Numbered from the stretch's first letter, positions 1 to 8,812 are shown. The stretch is 54,677 bases of DNA from Bacteroidia bacterium (GCA_020845635.1 JADLFI010000030.1:1-54677), one strand, 5' to 3'. Program-made: numbers and translations. Notes: generated by a model not told the origin, from the sequence alone.

Positions 1-660
1 GGCTCCAAAAAATTTATTTTGAAGGACATTATTATCTGATAAGCTACCAGATTCCGATTTAATATACCTTAATGCCGTTCATCAATTGTATAATTGAAGC
101 CAATAAAATAAATATCTGATGTATCTCTTGGAATATTGTAAAACTCAAAAACTCTCGGCTCAGATATTTGTTCTATTAAATCAAATGCTTCGCAGATTTT
201 GGGAACCCCGCTAAAATAAGTGTAAAAACATGAATTTTGCCTACTCCTACTTGTTCTCTTTTGGGGTATAGCGATATATTTTCACAATGTAGTTATTTAC
301 TTCTTTGAAGCGAATTTTTGGGATAAAGAAAAGTGGATTTCCAGATTCATATTCTTTTTTCAGCATACATACCCAAGTAGGAAAAGTGAATGTTGACTTG
401 CGACTATTCGTTAATTTTGCTCAATAGCTGTTGGCGAGCTTTTTTGCCAATCTAAGATTTAGTAACGGGCTGGGCAAGAAGATTAACTTTTTTCATAAGT
501 CTTAGTTTATGACATAATCGTAGTATTCACAATCAAGCTTTTTAATTTATCTAAGTTTTTCTGGGATAGAAGTATCATTTTACACACTTAAGCAAAATAA
601 TTTATTGAGTAATAGGGATATTGCTTTACATATTGCATATTTGTTGCAAATTAACAAACT
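1..660. other. Gene-free left end with decayed coding remnants
   Basis: There is no intact gene here. On the reverse strand two short stretches read like protein. One is open from 420 down to a stop at 247-249, with an in-frame TGA at 421-423 and further protein-like codons beyond it. The other, in a different frame, is open from 281 down to a stop at 69-71 and contains no ATG. The pattern of stop plus frame change fits a decayed gene, but no family is recognisable. The last 100 bases before 661 are AT-rich and presumably hold the promoter of the next gene, although no clean TAnnTTTG box stands out. Confidence 0.4.
69..423 (-). pseudogene. Possible decayed reverse-strand gene, family unknown
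   Basis: Read leftward, codons from about 480 run into a TGA at 421-423. They continue open to TAG at 247-249, including stretches such as NPLFFIPKIRFKEVNNYIVK. After a frame change the sequence stays open to TAA at 69-71, with stretches such as EPRVFEFYNIPRDTSD. Amino-acid composition is protein-like rather than random, with mixed charged, aromatic and hydrophobic residues. I do not recognise the family. It could also be two chance open stretches. One internal stop and one frame change would be needed to join the parts. Confidence 0.25.
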
Positions 661-1479
661 ATGAAAAAGCTATATTTATTAATGCTCCTTTTGGGGTCAT
701 TGCAAGTATTGGCTCAATCTGAGCAGCAATTGTCAAAATGGTCGGTTGGGGGCAGTGTTTACGGTAATTTATTGCCCGAAAAAGATAATTTGGAACAATT
801 ATTCTTTAAACCCGGTGTATCGGCAGGTATTAATGCAGGTTACAAGTTTAATGAGCATTTTACTCTTAAAACAGGTTTAATGTTTACACAAAAGGGGAAA
901 ATGTATCACAAAGAAGATACCTTATCATTATTAAAAAGTTTTAACGATCTAATAGGCACAATAGTGGATACCGGCACTGTTAATTCTGTGGCAGGCTACA
1001 TTAATGACAAAGTTTACTCACATTATGAAGGGTATAACCGCTTAGGATACATAGAGATTCCGATCTTGGCCGAGTTTTCAGGCTCCCATTTTAAATTTGC
1101 AGCCGGTCCGTATATCGGATTGTTGGTTAACGCTCACACCAAAGAATCATTAAAACAAGATATTCCGGCTTTGGATTTAATTAAACCTATTATTGACTCC
1201 TTGGGTTTTGCTGCTGCCTTAGTTCAGGGAATGGTTCAATCGGCATTTCCGGGATACAACCAACCCTATATAACCGAAACGAGCGAAACAGCCGATTTTG
1301 TACAACTAAAATATGGTTATATGATTCAGTTAAGCTATAAAATATATCCTAATACTTTTCTGGAATTACGATTTTCACAGGCTTTAAACGATTATCTCAA
1401 AAATGACCCTGATCATACCAAAATAATGGCATTATCCATAGGTGTTAACTATAGTTTTCATTTAAGAAAAAAGCCTTAG
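661..1479 (+). CDS. Outer-membrane beta-barrel protein (PorT-like fold)
   Basis: The 272-residue protein starts with a clear signal peptide (residues 1-18, lysines then leucines, cleavage near VLA-QS). It continues as alternating polar/hydrophobic strands with Gly/Tyr-rich turns, such as SVGGSVYGNL, ISAGYKF-like and FHLRKKP at the end, typical of the 'outer membrane protein beta-barrel' family common in Bacteroidota. It is exported and probably sits in the outer membrane. The specific role is unknown. PorT of the T9SS has the same general fold but I see nothing diagnostic for PorT. It is a single gene, convergent with the antiporter gene downstream (19-nt gap). Confidence 0.75.
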   Translation: MKKLYLLMLLLGSLQVLAQSEQQLSKWSVGGSVYGNLLPEKDNLEQLFFKPGVSAGINAGYKFNEHFTLKTGLMFTQKGKMYHKEDTLSLLKSFNDLIGTIVDTGTVNSVAGYINDKVYSHYEGYNRLGYIEIPILAEFSGSHFKFAAGPYIGLLVNAHTKESLKQDIPALDLIKPIIDSLGFAAALVQGMVQSAFPGYNQPYITETSETADFVQLKYGYMIQLSYKIYPNTFLELRFSQALNDYLKNDPDHTKIMALSIGVNYSFHLRKKP

Positions 1480-1498
1480 TTGAAAACAGGAATGGGTA

Positions 1499-3658
1499 TT
1501 ATTCATTACCTTCTTCTCTTTTGAAGATATTGCCAATACCTTTTCCCAGTTTCTGAATGGTTTCAATTCCTTTGTTTAAAGGTTCGGCATTTATATCATC
1601 AAAACGCTCAATAGAATATTCTTGCGAGTATTGTTGAGGATATATAACTACAATACTATTCAACGGAAAATGTTTTTCAAGTTTTGAAGGTAAGTTATCT
1701 AATGCAGATATATATGAAGCCGCTCCTCTTCGGGCCGAAACAAGAACAAAAAGATCTTCTTCTTTAATGTATCTTGACAGTATCAGAAAATCATCCCAAT
1801 CGTCAAAATGATTCACAGAAAATGAAATGGAAATCTTTTCATTAGCATACACTTTTTCAATTGACTTTTCGGTAGCTTCATTACAATAAAATAAAATTGG
1901 AATACTTAGCTCTTGAGCCAGCTTGGCAGTTTTTATCAGCCAATATTCAAAACCGCTTTCGTGTTCAACCAAGGGTGGTGTAGCAATCACCAATCGTTTG
2001 TGTACAATCAGTGGTTTTTCAAGATGGCAAATAAAAGTAGTTTTATCAGTATTCAGCAAAATACTTTCTAACTTTTGTCCCATTAGTTTATCAATAAAAC
2101 CCGTACGTCTCGGCCATTTCAACACAATTATATCTGCCATAATCTCGCGCGAAACACGAGCTATACCACTGGCTGCATTATGGTCAATAGTAGTAATTAC
2201 ATTTACTTTGGTTTCAGAGGCCGAAGCTTGTTTTACGTAATCTTCCAGTTTATTTCTGGTTTTTACAATATTTTGTTCTGCCTCGGCATTATTTGACACC
2301 ACCGTTAAAACAGAAATTGGGTTAGCTGACTTTTTATCTTTCATAAAAATTGAAAACTCTAGTAATTTTTCAAAGTTTTCGGTGTTGGCAATTGGAAGTA
2401 AAATATGCTCGCTTTGTGCTTTATTGATATTTAGGTGGTCTTCGGTACTGTCTTCTGTTTCAAGAATAATTTTTTTAGCGGCCCTTTCGGTTGAGAAAGA
2501 AGCCACAATACATGTAATCAGGATTAAAATAATGGTTCCATTTAAAATGTTTTCATCAATAATTTCGGCTTTATATCCCACCAAAATAACTGCCAGAGTT
2601 GCTGCTGCATGCGCCCCACTCAATCCAAAAATTAATTGCCTTTGCGCTCCTGTATATTTAAAAACAAGTTGTGTTATTAAAGCCGCTAACCATTTACCTG
2701 TTAGGGCTACGGCTGACAAGGTAAGAGCAATAATCAAGGCCATAGGGCCACTCATAATAACACTTACATCAACCAGCATACCAACACTAATTAGGAAAAA
2801 AGGAATAAACAATGAATTCCCTAGAAACTCAATGCGGTTCATTAAAGCCGATGAATGAGGGATGAGTTTATTTAATGCCAGTCCGGCCACGAAAGCCCCT
2901 ATAATAGCCTCTACACCTGCCGCTTCGGCAAGGAAAGCAGCAAAGAACACAACCGATAAAACAAAAATATAATGTGAATGTTTTTCACTTTCTAACTTGC
3001 TAAAAAACCATTTGGCAATGCGCGGTATAACAAAAAACATAATAGCCGAAAAAATAGCCAACGAAGCCCCTAACCGAATCCAAAATTCTTCGTTTAGGCT
3101 GCCTTGATGGTTCCCCATAATAACAGCCAGAATGATTAACACTGCTGTATCGGTTAATATGGTTCCTCCAACAGTAATAGCTACTGCCTGGTTTTTTGAA
3201 ACCCCGAACTTACTAACTATTGGATAGGCTACCAGAGTATGCGTAGCAAACATACTGGCCGTTAAGAAACTGGCATTAAAATCGTATCCCAGCAAATAAT
3301 GACAAACCGGAAAACCTACCGATAAAGGAATAATAAAGGTAAAAAATCCAAATAAAATACTTTTATTTCTGTTTGCTTTAAATTCATTCAAATCTAGCTC
3401 AAGCCCTGCAATAAACATTATATACAACAAACCTATGGTTGAAAACAAATCAATAGCTGAGTTTTTTTCGAGAATATAAAAACCGTGTGGCCCAATAATT
3501 ACACCGGAAATAATGAGTCCAATAATTCCGGGAATATTTATTTTACGTAATAAAATGGGTGATAAAAGAATAATGAATAGAATTAATGAGAATACCAATA
3601 TGGGGTTATGTAACGGCAATTCAAATTCTTTCAGTAATTCTCTGTAAAATTCTAACAT
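1499..3658 (-). CDS. CPA2-family cation:proton antiporter with C-terminal stress-protein-like domain
   Basis: A 719-residue membrane protein. Residues about 15-395 form the Na+/H+ exchanger (KefB/NhaS3-like) core of roughly 12 hydrophobic segments, with typical stretches such as GLIISGVIIGPHG, FIAGLELDL and GAFVAGLALN. From about residue 415 it becomes soluble and resembles two universal-stress-protein-like halves (SEHILLPIANTENFEKLLEF, later LVIATPPL). The usual TrkA-N (RCK) nucleotide-binding domain of Kef channels is absent. Predicted role: monovalent cation/proton exchange at the inner membrane, gated or tuned through the cytosolic domain. It lies 20 nt downstream of queD and may be co-transcribed with it. 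Confidence 0.88.
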   Translation of the reverse strand: MLEFYRELLKEFELPLHNPILVFSLILFIILLSPILLRKINIPGIIGLIISGVIIGPHGFYILEKNSAIDLFSTIGLLYIMFIAGLELDLNEFKANRNKSILFGFFTFIIPLSVGFPVCHYLLGYDFNASFLTASMFATHTLVAYPIVSKFGVSKNQAVAITVGGTILTDTAVLIILAVIMGNHQGSLNEEFWIRLGASLAIFSAIMFFVIPRIAKWFFSKLESEKHSHYIFVLSVVFFAAFLAEAAGVEAIIGAFVAGLALNKLIPHSSALMNRIEFLGNSLFIPFFLISVGMLVDVSVIMSGPMALIIALTLSAVALTGKWLAALITQLVFKYTGAQRQLIFGLSGAHAAATLAVILVGYKAEIIDENILNGTIILILITCIVASFSTERAAKKIILETEDSTEDHLNINKAQSEHILLPIANTENFEKLLEFSIFMKDKKSANPISVLTVVSNNAEAEQNIVKTRNKLEDYVKQASASETKVNVITTIDHNAASGIARVSREIMADIIVLKWPRRTGFIDKLMGQKLESILLNTDKTTFICHLEKPLIVHKRLVIATPPLVEHESGFEYWLIKTAKLAQELSIPILFYCNEATEKSIEKVYANEKISISFSVNHFDDWDDFLILSRYIKEEDLFVLVSARRGAASYISALDNLPSKLEKHFPLNSIVVIYPQQYSQEYSIERFDDINAEPLNKGIETIQKLGKGIGNIFKREEGNE

Positions 3659-3678
3659 AATACTTTGTTTTTAAAATT

Positions 3679-4104
3679 TCATACACTCTGTTTAATATAG
3701 GCATAGGCTGTTTCGGTTTCAAAAACCTTAATTCCTATTGCAGTAATTCTATTGTTTCTAAGATTCTCTCTATTTTTCTCCAAAATAATATTCAAAAAGA
3801 ACAAGCATAAGTTCTCTGCTGATGAATCATAAGGCAATAAAAAATATCGCCATGCTTTTTGGTCAAAAATTTCTTTTAGTTCAATATCAGAATTACTAAT
3901 GATGGTGGTATGATCTATTTGTTTTATAAATGGTTCAACCATACTTTTTATATCGTTAAAATCTATTACAAAACCCTTTTCGTCAGGTTCGCCTTCAAAT
4001 TCAACAACCATTTTATATGAGTGTCCATGCAAGTGCTTACATTTTTCTTTATGCCATGGTATTCGGTGCGCTGCTTCCCACTTAAATGTTTTTGCTACTA
4101 TCAT
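3679..4104 (-). CDS. queD: 6-carboxy-5,6,7,8-tetrahydropterin synthase (QueD/PTPS family)
   Basis: At 141 residues this is the normal size for the 6-pyruvoyl-tetrahydropterin synthase fold. Zinc ligands H13, H26 and H28 and the catalytic Cys22 are present in the arrangement AAHR...C-K-H-L-HGH, and the family Glu/His near VFETETAYA closes the C terminus. QueD converts dihydroneopterin triphosphate to carboxytetrahydropterin on the route to preQ0 and queuosine. No other queuosine gene is next to it. The start ATG is preceded by an A-rich stretch. A eukaryote-type PTPS activity (pterin cofactor synthesis) cannot be excluded from sequence alone. Confidence 0.85.
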   Translation of the reverse strand: MIVAKTFKWEAAHRIPWHKEKCKHLHGHSYKMVVEFEGEPDEKGFVIDFNDIKSMVEPFIKQIDHTTIISNSDIELKEIFDQKAWRYFLLPYDSSAENLCLFFLNIILEKNRENLRNNRITAIGIKVFETETAYAYIKQSV

Positions 4105-4214
4105 TGCTTTGTTAGAGATAAAAAAAATATCTGCAAAAGTACATTAAAAAGAGGAGCTATTAAAGTATTTATTCAGCTTTTTTGGTATATATTTGTTTTA
4201 ACTTATCAAGAACT

Positions 4215-4568
4215 ATGGACATTGAAACATTAAGAACTTACTGCATTTCTAAAAGAGGGGTTACCGAAAGTTTTCCTTTTGATAATGATACCCTGGTTTT
4301 TAAAGTAGGTGGTAAAATATTTTTATTGGCTGCCTTAAATGAAAATCCTTTGCAGATTAATGTAAAATGCCAACCCGAAAAGGCTATTGAGCTACGCGAA
4401 AGATATCCGAATAATGTTTTCCCGGGCTATCACATGAATAAAAGACACTGGAATACTATTTCTTTATTCAACCTATCCTCGCCACTCATTATGAGTTTTA
4501 TTGATGAATCGTATCAACTGGTTTTTCAGGGTTTATCCAAAACATTGCAAAATAAAATCACCGCATAG
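4215..4568 (+). CDS. MmcQ/YjbR-family protein
   Basis: A 117-residue protein of the YjbR (CyaY-like fold) family. It has the typical opening MDIETLRTYCISKRGVTES, a middle with PLQINVKCQPEKAIELRERY, and the NKRHWNTI motif near the end. Family members are small DNA-binding-like cytosolic proteins of uncertain role. I chose the ATG at 4215 because the 11 codons upstream do not match the family start. Its stop codon lies inside the hairpin at 4556-4590. Confidence 0.82.
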   Translation: MDIETLRTYCISKRGVTESFPFDNDTLVFKVGGKIFLLAALNENPLQINVKCQPEKAIELRERYPNNVFPGYHMNKRHWNTISLFNLSSPLIMSFIDESYQLVFQGLSKTLQNKITA

Positions 4569-4590
4569 TTAAATAAACCATGCGGTGATT
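4556..4590 (-). terminator. Rho-independent terminator of the DUF2911 gene
   Basis: An 11-bp perfect stem (AATCACCGCAT with ATGCGGTGATT) with a 13-nt loop. On the minus strand the stem is followed by TTTTATTTT, so it ends the leftward gene at 4618. The rightward YjbR-like gene's stop codon is inside the stem, so the hairpin may serve both convergent genes. Confidence 0.75.
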
Positions 4591-4617
4591 ATTAATATTT
4601 ATTAGCCTAATTAATAA

Positions 4618-5475
4618 CTATTTTATTGTCTTCGCTTCCGCTATTAACTTATCGTTATTTTTTACGTAAGTATCATCTTTAGCTTCCATAGCCAAAGCTT
4701 TTGATTTCTCGGCAGTTTCTATAGCACCTTTAGCATCTTTCAACTTTATTTGAATTTTAGCTTTTAAATGATACACCCAAAAAGCCTTTGGATTTTGATC
4801 AACAGCTTTGTTTACCCACTCTAAGGCTTGTTTCATATCTTTATTATTTTCATAATAATAACTGGCAGCAGCATAGTATGGGCGGTTGTCGCCCGGAGAC
4901 ATTACTTTTTCAATGTTCTTCATTACTTTGGCATCAATATCGGTAGTTACTTTTATCGGCACTCTTACCTGATCCCACAACAATTCAATAGTGCAAGATG
5001 TTGGCATTACATCGGCTACTTCAATGGTAAAAGTTTCAATTTTTTGAGATAGTGCTGTAGGTTTTACATTTACGCGCATTAGCTCATCAGCTTGGTTGTA
5101 GTTGTTTACGCCACCACCCAAGGTCAAGTCTTTATACAATAATATTTCCCAATTGTCTTTACCCGGAATAGTATATAAAGCATAAGTTCCGGCATTTACG
5201 GCTTTCCCTTCTACCATTACATCATCGGTAAAGGTAATTTTGGTTGACGCATTGGCTCCGGTTCGCCATATTTTTCCATAAGGAACCAAATCGCCAAATA
5301 TAACACGGCCTTTAGTACTAGGGCGACTGTATTCAAGGCTTATTTCCCCTAAGCCAAAGTTTTGTTTTAAGCTTTGTGTTGGACTTGGTGCCGGTGTTTT
5401 TAGGGATTGCGCATGTAGCGTTAATCCAAAACATAAAAACGCGATGAAAATACTGTATAAAACTTTTCTTGTCAT
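4618..5475 (-). CDS. Secreted DUF2911 protein with C-terminal TPR repeats
   Basis: A 285-residue exported protein. The signal peptide covers residues 1-23 (MTRKVLYSIFIAFLCFGLTL, cleavage after HAQ). A DUF2911 domain follows (about 35-170; recognisable stretches are LEYSRPSTKGRVIFGDLVPYG, KIWRTGANASTKI and AGTYALYTIPG), then tetratricopeptide helices (about 195-280). DUF2911 is frequent in Bacteroidota periplasmic or surface proteins and its function is unknown. I chose ATG 5475. An in-frame GTG 12 codons upstream lies beside a TAnnTTTG promoter box (5500-5507) and would be upstream of the transcript start. Confidence 0.85.
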   Translation of the reverse strand: MTRKVLYSIFIAFLCFGLTLHAQSLKTPAPSPTQSLKQNFGLGEISLEYSRPSTKGRVIFGDLVPYGKIWRTGANASTKITFTDDVMVEGKAVNAGTYALYTIPGKDNWEILLYKDLTLGGGVNNYNQADELMRVNVKPTALSQKIETFTIEVADVMPTSCTIELLWDQVRVPIKVTTDIDAKVMKNIEKVMSPGDNRPYYAAASYYYENNKDMKQALEWVNKAVDQNPKAFWVYHLKAKIQIKLKDAKGAIETAEKSKALAMEAKDDTYVKNNDKLIAEAKTIK

Positions 5476-5499
5476 ATCTATATTTTTTTGATTAATGTC

Positions 5500-5507
5500 C
5501 AAAAATA
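5500..5507 (-). promoter_or_regulatory. Sigma-A -7 box (TATTTTTG) for the DUF2911 gene
   Basis: On the minus strand this reads TATTTTTG, a full match to the Bacteroidota TAnnTTTG box, 25 nt before ATG 5475. No clear -33 TTTG is seen at the expected distance. Confidence 0.5.
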
Positions 5508-5602
5508 ACACTCTTTATTTAGATTGCTGCTAAATAAAAACATAATAAATTAAAAAACAACCATGTGGCATTTATCAAAACATTTTGCATGCCTTGCCAA
5601 TA

Positions 5603-6349
5603 TTAGTAAACATGCTGACCGCCATTAATAGAATAATTGGCTCCTGTAATAAAATTGGTTTTATCTGACGCCAGAAAAGATACCAAGTACGCTACTTCGT
5701 GCGTTCCCCCCAAACGACCCATTGGTATTTGTGCCACAATTTGCTCACGTACTTTTTCAGGTACAGCCATTACCATATCGGTAGCTATATATCCGGGTGA
5801 AATGGTATTTACCGTTATTCCATATTTAGCTACTTCCATGGCCAATGTTTTAGTAAAACCGTGCATTCCCGCCTTTGCTGCCGAGTAGTTGGCTTGCCCA
5901 AACTGACCCCTTTGTCCGTTTACCGATGATATATTGATAATACGCCCAAACTGCTGATTAATCATAGAATTAATAACATGGCGTGTACAATTAAAAACAC
6001 TTGTCAAATTACTCGATATTACAGCGTCCCAGTCATCTTTACTCATTTTAGCGAACCGTCCGTCACGGGTAATTCCGGCATTGTTTACCAATACATCAAT
6101 GATGCCAACTTCTTCTTCAATTTTTTTTATCATTGTTCCAACCGAGTCATAATTGGTAACATCTGCTTCATATAAGTCAATATGAATATCTTCATCTTTC
6201 ATTTTCTTTTGCCATGCTTCGGCTTTGCTTTTATCACGATAATTAGCTATTACATGAAATCCATCTTTGTTTAACTGCTTACACATAGCTGTTCCCAGAC
6301 CTCCTGTGGCTCCGGTAACTAAAACAATTCGTTTATTTACTTTATCCAT
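5603..6349 (-). CDS. phaB: Acetoacetyl-CoA reductase / 3-oxoacyl reductase (SDR family, PhaB-like)
   Basis: A 248-residue short-chain dehydrogenase. The nucleotide-binding glycine motif TGATGGLG is at 12-19, NNAG at 89-92, and the catalytic set N114, S142, Y155 and K159 is complete. The stretches NGQRGQFGQANYSAAKAGMH and SPGYIATDMV are typical of acetoacetyl-CoA reductases rather than generic FabG. It should reduce acetoacetyl-CoA to (R)-3-hydroxybutyryl-CoA with NADPH. The gene lies 12 nt downstream of a MaoC/PhaJ-type hydratase gene, so both enzymes handle (R)-3-hydroxyacyl-CoA. No PHA synthase is in the window. Confidence 0.8.
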   Translation of the reverse strand: MDKVNKRIVLVTGATGGLGTAMCKQLNKDGFHVIANYRDKSKAEAWQKKMKDEDIHIDLYEADVTNYDSVGTMIKKIEEEVGIIDVLVNNAGITRDGRFAKMSKDDWDAVISSNLTSVFNCTRHVINSMINQQFGRIINISSVNGQRGQFGQANYSAAKAGMHGFTKTLAMEVAKYGITVNTISPGYIATDMVMAVPEKVREQIVAQIPMGRLGGTHEVAYLVSFLASDKTNFITGANYSINGGQHVY

Positions 6350-6361
6350 GATTTTAAGGTA

Positions 6362-6769
6362 TTAAATTCTATCAGTATTCATAATGGTTGCTTCACCTGT
6401 GGTACAAACAGCTTGGCTTGCTTTTTCCATAATTACGGTTTCTACAACAGCCCTGTGTTTTTCCTCATTAAGCTCTTTTACGGTAAAAACAGCCTCATAG
6501 CTTGTATTTACATACATAGGTTTTAAAAACGAGAGCGATTGTTTTAAATAAATTGTTCCCTTGCCTGGAAATAAGGTTCCAAAAACTTTGCTGAATAATG
6601 AGGCTCCCAACATGCCATGCATGATAGGAACTTTAAACATAGTTTCGGCAGCATATTTTGGGTCAAGGTGTATTGGATTATTGTCTCCGGTAACCTCTGC
6701 AAATTTTACAATATCTTCTTGGGTAAAAGAAAATTCGTGCTTAAAGGTATCGTTTAGTTTAATTTTCAT
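6362..6769 (-). CDS. MaoC-family (R)-enoyl-CoA hydratase (PhaJ-like)
   Basis: A 135-residue single hot-dog-fold hydratase. The catalytic dyad D29 and H34 sits in GDNNPIHLD, and the active-site stretch MHGMLGASLFSKVFG follows. It should interconvert trans-2-enoyl-CoA and (R)-3-hydroxyacyl-CoA, linking beta-oxidation to the neighbouring PhaB-like reductase. I chose ATG 6769. The 16 upstream codons are a Phe/Lys/Ile-rich AT artefact without family similarity, and the ATG is preceded by an A-rich leader. It forms a two-gene operon with the reductase. Confidence 0.82.
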   Translation of the reverse strand: MKIKLNDTFKHEFSFTQEDIVKFAEVTGDNNPIHLDPKYAAETMFKVPIMHGMLGASLFSKVFGTLFPGKGTIYLKQSLSFLKPMYVNTSYEAVFTVKELNEEKHRAVVETVIMEKASQAVCTTGEATIMNTDRI

Positions 6770-6860
6770 TTTTATCTTTTTTAAAAAAATTTTTTGAAAG
6801 ATAAAAAAATGAAACAATTTTTCAAAATAAATAAACCCAATGCTTTACCTAATATCATAT

Positions 6861-6899
6861 AAAAAACTACTGCCACAAAGTGTTGTAGTAATTTTTTTT
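6861..6899 (-). terminator. Likely bidirectional terminator after cdd
   Basis: An imperfect hairpin (ACTAC/GTAGT plus CAC/GTG around an AAA loop) is flanked by six A on the left and eight T on the right. Transcription leftward from cdd would end in U residues here. The interior bulges lower confidence. Confidence 0.45.
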
Positions 6900-6943
6900 A
6901 GGATGGCTATAAACTAAGCCTATAAAGTGGTATCAAATTTCTA

Positions 6944-7435
6944 TTAGTGTTTTTCTAAATCGCTGCTTGAAAAAGCCAAAGGCAATAAGGAGCCAATGTT
7001 TTTTAAACAATAAATTGGGCCTTCCTGCCCTTGTAAGAATAGTTCAATATCTGAGTGATATAAGTTTTCGTACTCTGAAAGTACTTGGCGGCACGCTCCA
7101 CATGGTGCCACCGGAGTGTTTACTTTAAATTCTTTGGAAAAAGCAGTAACTGCAATTTTTTTTACTTTAACGCCCGGATATTGAGACGATGCATAAAACA
7201 TAGCCACACGCTCGGCACAAATCCCTGAGGGGTAAGCTGCATTTTCTTGATTGTTGCCCGTTACTATTTTCCCGTTTTCAAGTAAAATGGCGCTCCCAAC
7301 ACTAAACTTAGAATAAGGAGCATATGCATTTTGTGCAGCTTTACGCGCAGCCTCTATAAGATTAATATCATCTTGTGCTAACTCGTTAATTCCTGAATAA
7401 CTTTTATAGTTTATTTGAAAGCTGTGTTCGTGCAT
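6944..7435 (-). CDS. cdd: Cytidine deaminase
   Basis: A 163-residue homotetramer-type cytidine deaminase. The zinc site is complete: C73-A-E75 (in GICAERVA) and C112/C115 (in PCGACRQVL). NQENAAYPSG supplies the substrate-binding Asn/Glu. It deaminates cytidine and deoxycytidine to uridine and deoxyuridine in pyrimidine salvage. It starts 6 nt after the DUF4290 gene stop and is very likely co-transcribed with it. Confidence 0.93.
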   Translation of the reverse strand: MHEHSFQINYKSYSGINELAQDDINLIEAARKAAQNAYAPYSKFSVGSAILLENGKIVTGNNQENAAYPSGICAERVAMFYASSQYPGVKVKKIAVTAFSKEFKVNTPVAPCGACRQVLSEYENLYHSDIELFLQGQEGPIYCLKNIGSLLPLAFSSSDLEKH

Positions 7436-7441
7436 AAATTA

Positions 7442-8092
7442 TTAATATTTCTTTTTCTGGAATTTCTTTTTCTTTTTAGACATTCCGTTATTGTTATTGT
7501 AACCTGATTGTTGGGTGTTGCGTGGGTTTAAATCGTTTTTGGCCATTAACTTAATTCCTTCTTTGAGTTTTAATTGCCCTTTGGATAATGTGTTAAACTG
7601 CTCTACAATTACCTCGTCAGAAACATTATCTTTATTCCAGGTAATGTAAAAGCTTTTCATAATATTGGCTATAATCTCCAAAAAAGCATCTTTCATCTCG
7701 CCCTCTTCCATCTCAATAGCACTTTGAATCATATCTTCTACCACTTTCCCGTAGTGTTTATATTTAATATTATTTCGAGGGTAGGCTACTTGTTGGGGTT
7801 TAGTATTAAATGTTTCGGGGTTAGGCTTGGGGTAAGGCGAATCAACATCTAATTGAAATTTGGATATAACAAATAAATGATCCCAAAGTTTGTGTTTAAA
7901 GTCAACTACATCACGTAGGTGGGGGTTCAACTGGCCCATCACATCAATAATGGCTAAAGCTGCTTTGTTTCTTTCATCTCTGTCCTTAATTGTAATGGCA
8001 TAATTTACCATTTTTTGAATATTTCTACCGTATTCGGGAATAATTAAAGGACTTAAATCTGTGTTGTATTCCAACAAGTTTTGTGTATTCAA
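7442..8092 (-). CDS. DUF4290 family protein
   Basis: A 216-residue soluble protein matching the DUF4290 family, which I know only from Bacteroidota. The N terminus (EYNTDLSPLIIPEYGRNIQK, later QLNPHLRDVVDFKHKLWDHL) is characteristic. The C terminus is a low-complexity tail of Asn then Lys residues, likely flexible and positively charged, which could mean nucleic-acid or ribosome contact (inference). Function is unknown. It sits between the PAP2-like gene (105 nt) and cdd (6 nt). Confidence 0.82.
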   Translation of the reverse strand: MNTQNLLEYNTDLSPLIIPEYGRNIQKMVNYAITIKDRDERNKAALAIIDVMGQLNPHLRDVVDFKHKLWDHLFVISKFQLDVDSPYPKPNPETFNTKPQQVAYPRNNIKYKHYGKVVEDMIQSAIEMEEGEMKDAFLEIIANIMKSFYITWNKDNVSDEVIVEQFNTLSKGQLKLKEGIKLMAKNDLNPRNTQQSGYNNNNGMSKKKKKFQKKKY

Positions 8093-8197
8093 ATAATAAA
8101 ATTTTAGGGTAAAAAAGCAATGTACTATAGATACTTGCTTAGTTTATTATACAAAGATATGAAAATGTTTTTATTAAATATTATCTTTTCAAAAAAA

Positions 8198-8812
8198 TTA
8201 AAGTATAAATGCCGCCAATTGCGAAAATACGCCCAGCAAAAATCCACTATACACCTCAATAGGTTGGTGTGCTCTTAATTCTAATCGTGCCCACCCCATT
8301 AATCCTGCCAACAATATTGACACAATAAAGAAAAAACTAAAATCAACCGTGCTATAAAGATTTACTGCTAAGAAAGATCCAACAGCTCCGCCTACACCAA
8401 TTAAATGCGAACTTATTTTTATCTTATAATTAATAATCCCTGCCAGCAATATGGCTATAGCTGCTCCTAATAACAAGTTGGCAATAAATGCCGGAAGAGG
8501 AGCTTTATAAATTAGCCACCATGTACTTAAATAAAAACAGAAAGTTATAAAGTACGGAAGGCTACGCTCTGTTTGAATATCAATATGCAAGCTACTTATT
8601 AAACCCATACGTTTTAAAACAAGCATAGCAAACACCGGCAACAAACAAGTATTTAAGAATATAAGCAAATACACTATTATACTTATGCTGCCGCTTATTT
8701 GAAACATTGAGTAATTTAAAAATAAAAAACTAATGTATGTTGGCAAAAATACCGGATGAAAAATATAGGATAATATTAAAGCAATAGTATTTTTAAGGCT
8801 ATTCAAAAACAA
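8198..8812 (-). CDS. PAP2-like integral membrane protein, divergent
   Basis: A 204-residue protein with about six hydrophobic segments. Two regions resemble the phosphatase PAP2 signature: KISSHLIGVGG (in place of PSGH) and ARLELRAHQPIEVYSGFLLG (in place of SRxxxxxHxxxD). The histidine is kept but the serine, arginine and aspartate positions are altered, so catalytic activity is doubtful. The family is commonly annotated as PAP2-like in Bacteroidota. It follows rpoN by 30 nt and may be part of the asnS-rpoN transcript. Confidence 0.65.
   Translation of the reverse strand: MFLNSLKNTIALILSYIFHPVFLPTYISFLFLNYSMFQISGSISIIVYLLIFLNTCLLPVFAMLVLKRMGLISSLHIDIQTERSLPYFITFCFYLSTWWLIYKAPLPAFIANLLLGAAIAILLAGIINYKIKISSHLIGVGGAVGSFLAVNLYSTVDFSFFFIVSILLAGLMGWARLELRAHQPIEVYSGFLLGVFSQLAAFIL

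Noticed and set aside
4021-4233. Open frame on the plus strand over queD's end
   Set aside because: A shadow of queD and the YjbR-like gene leader. The real gene there starts at 4215 in another frame.
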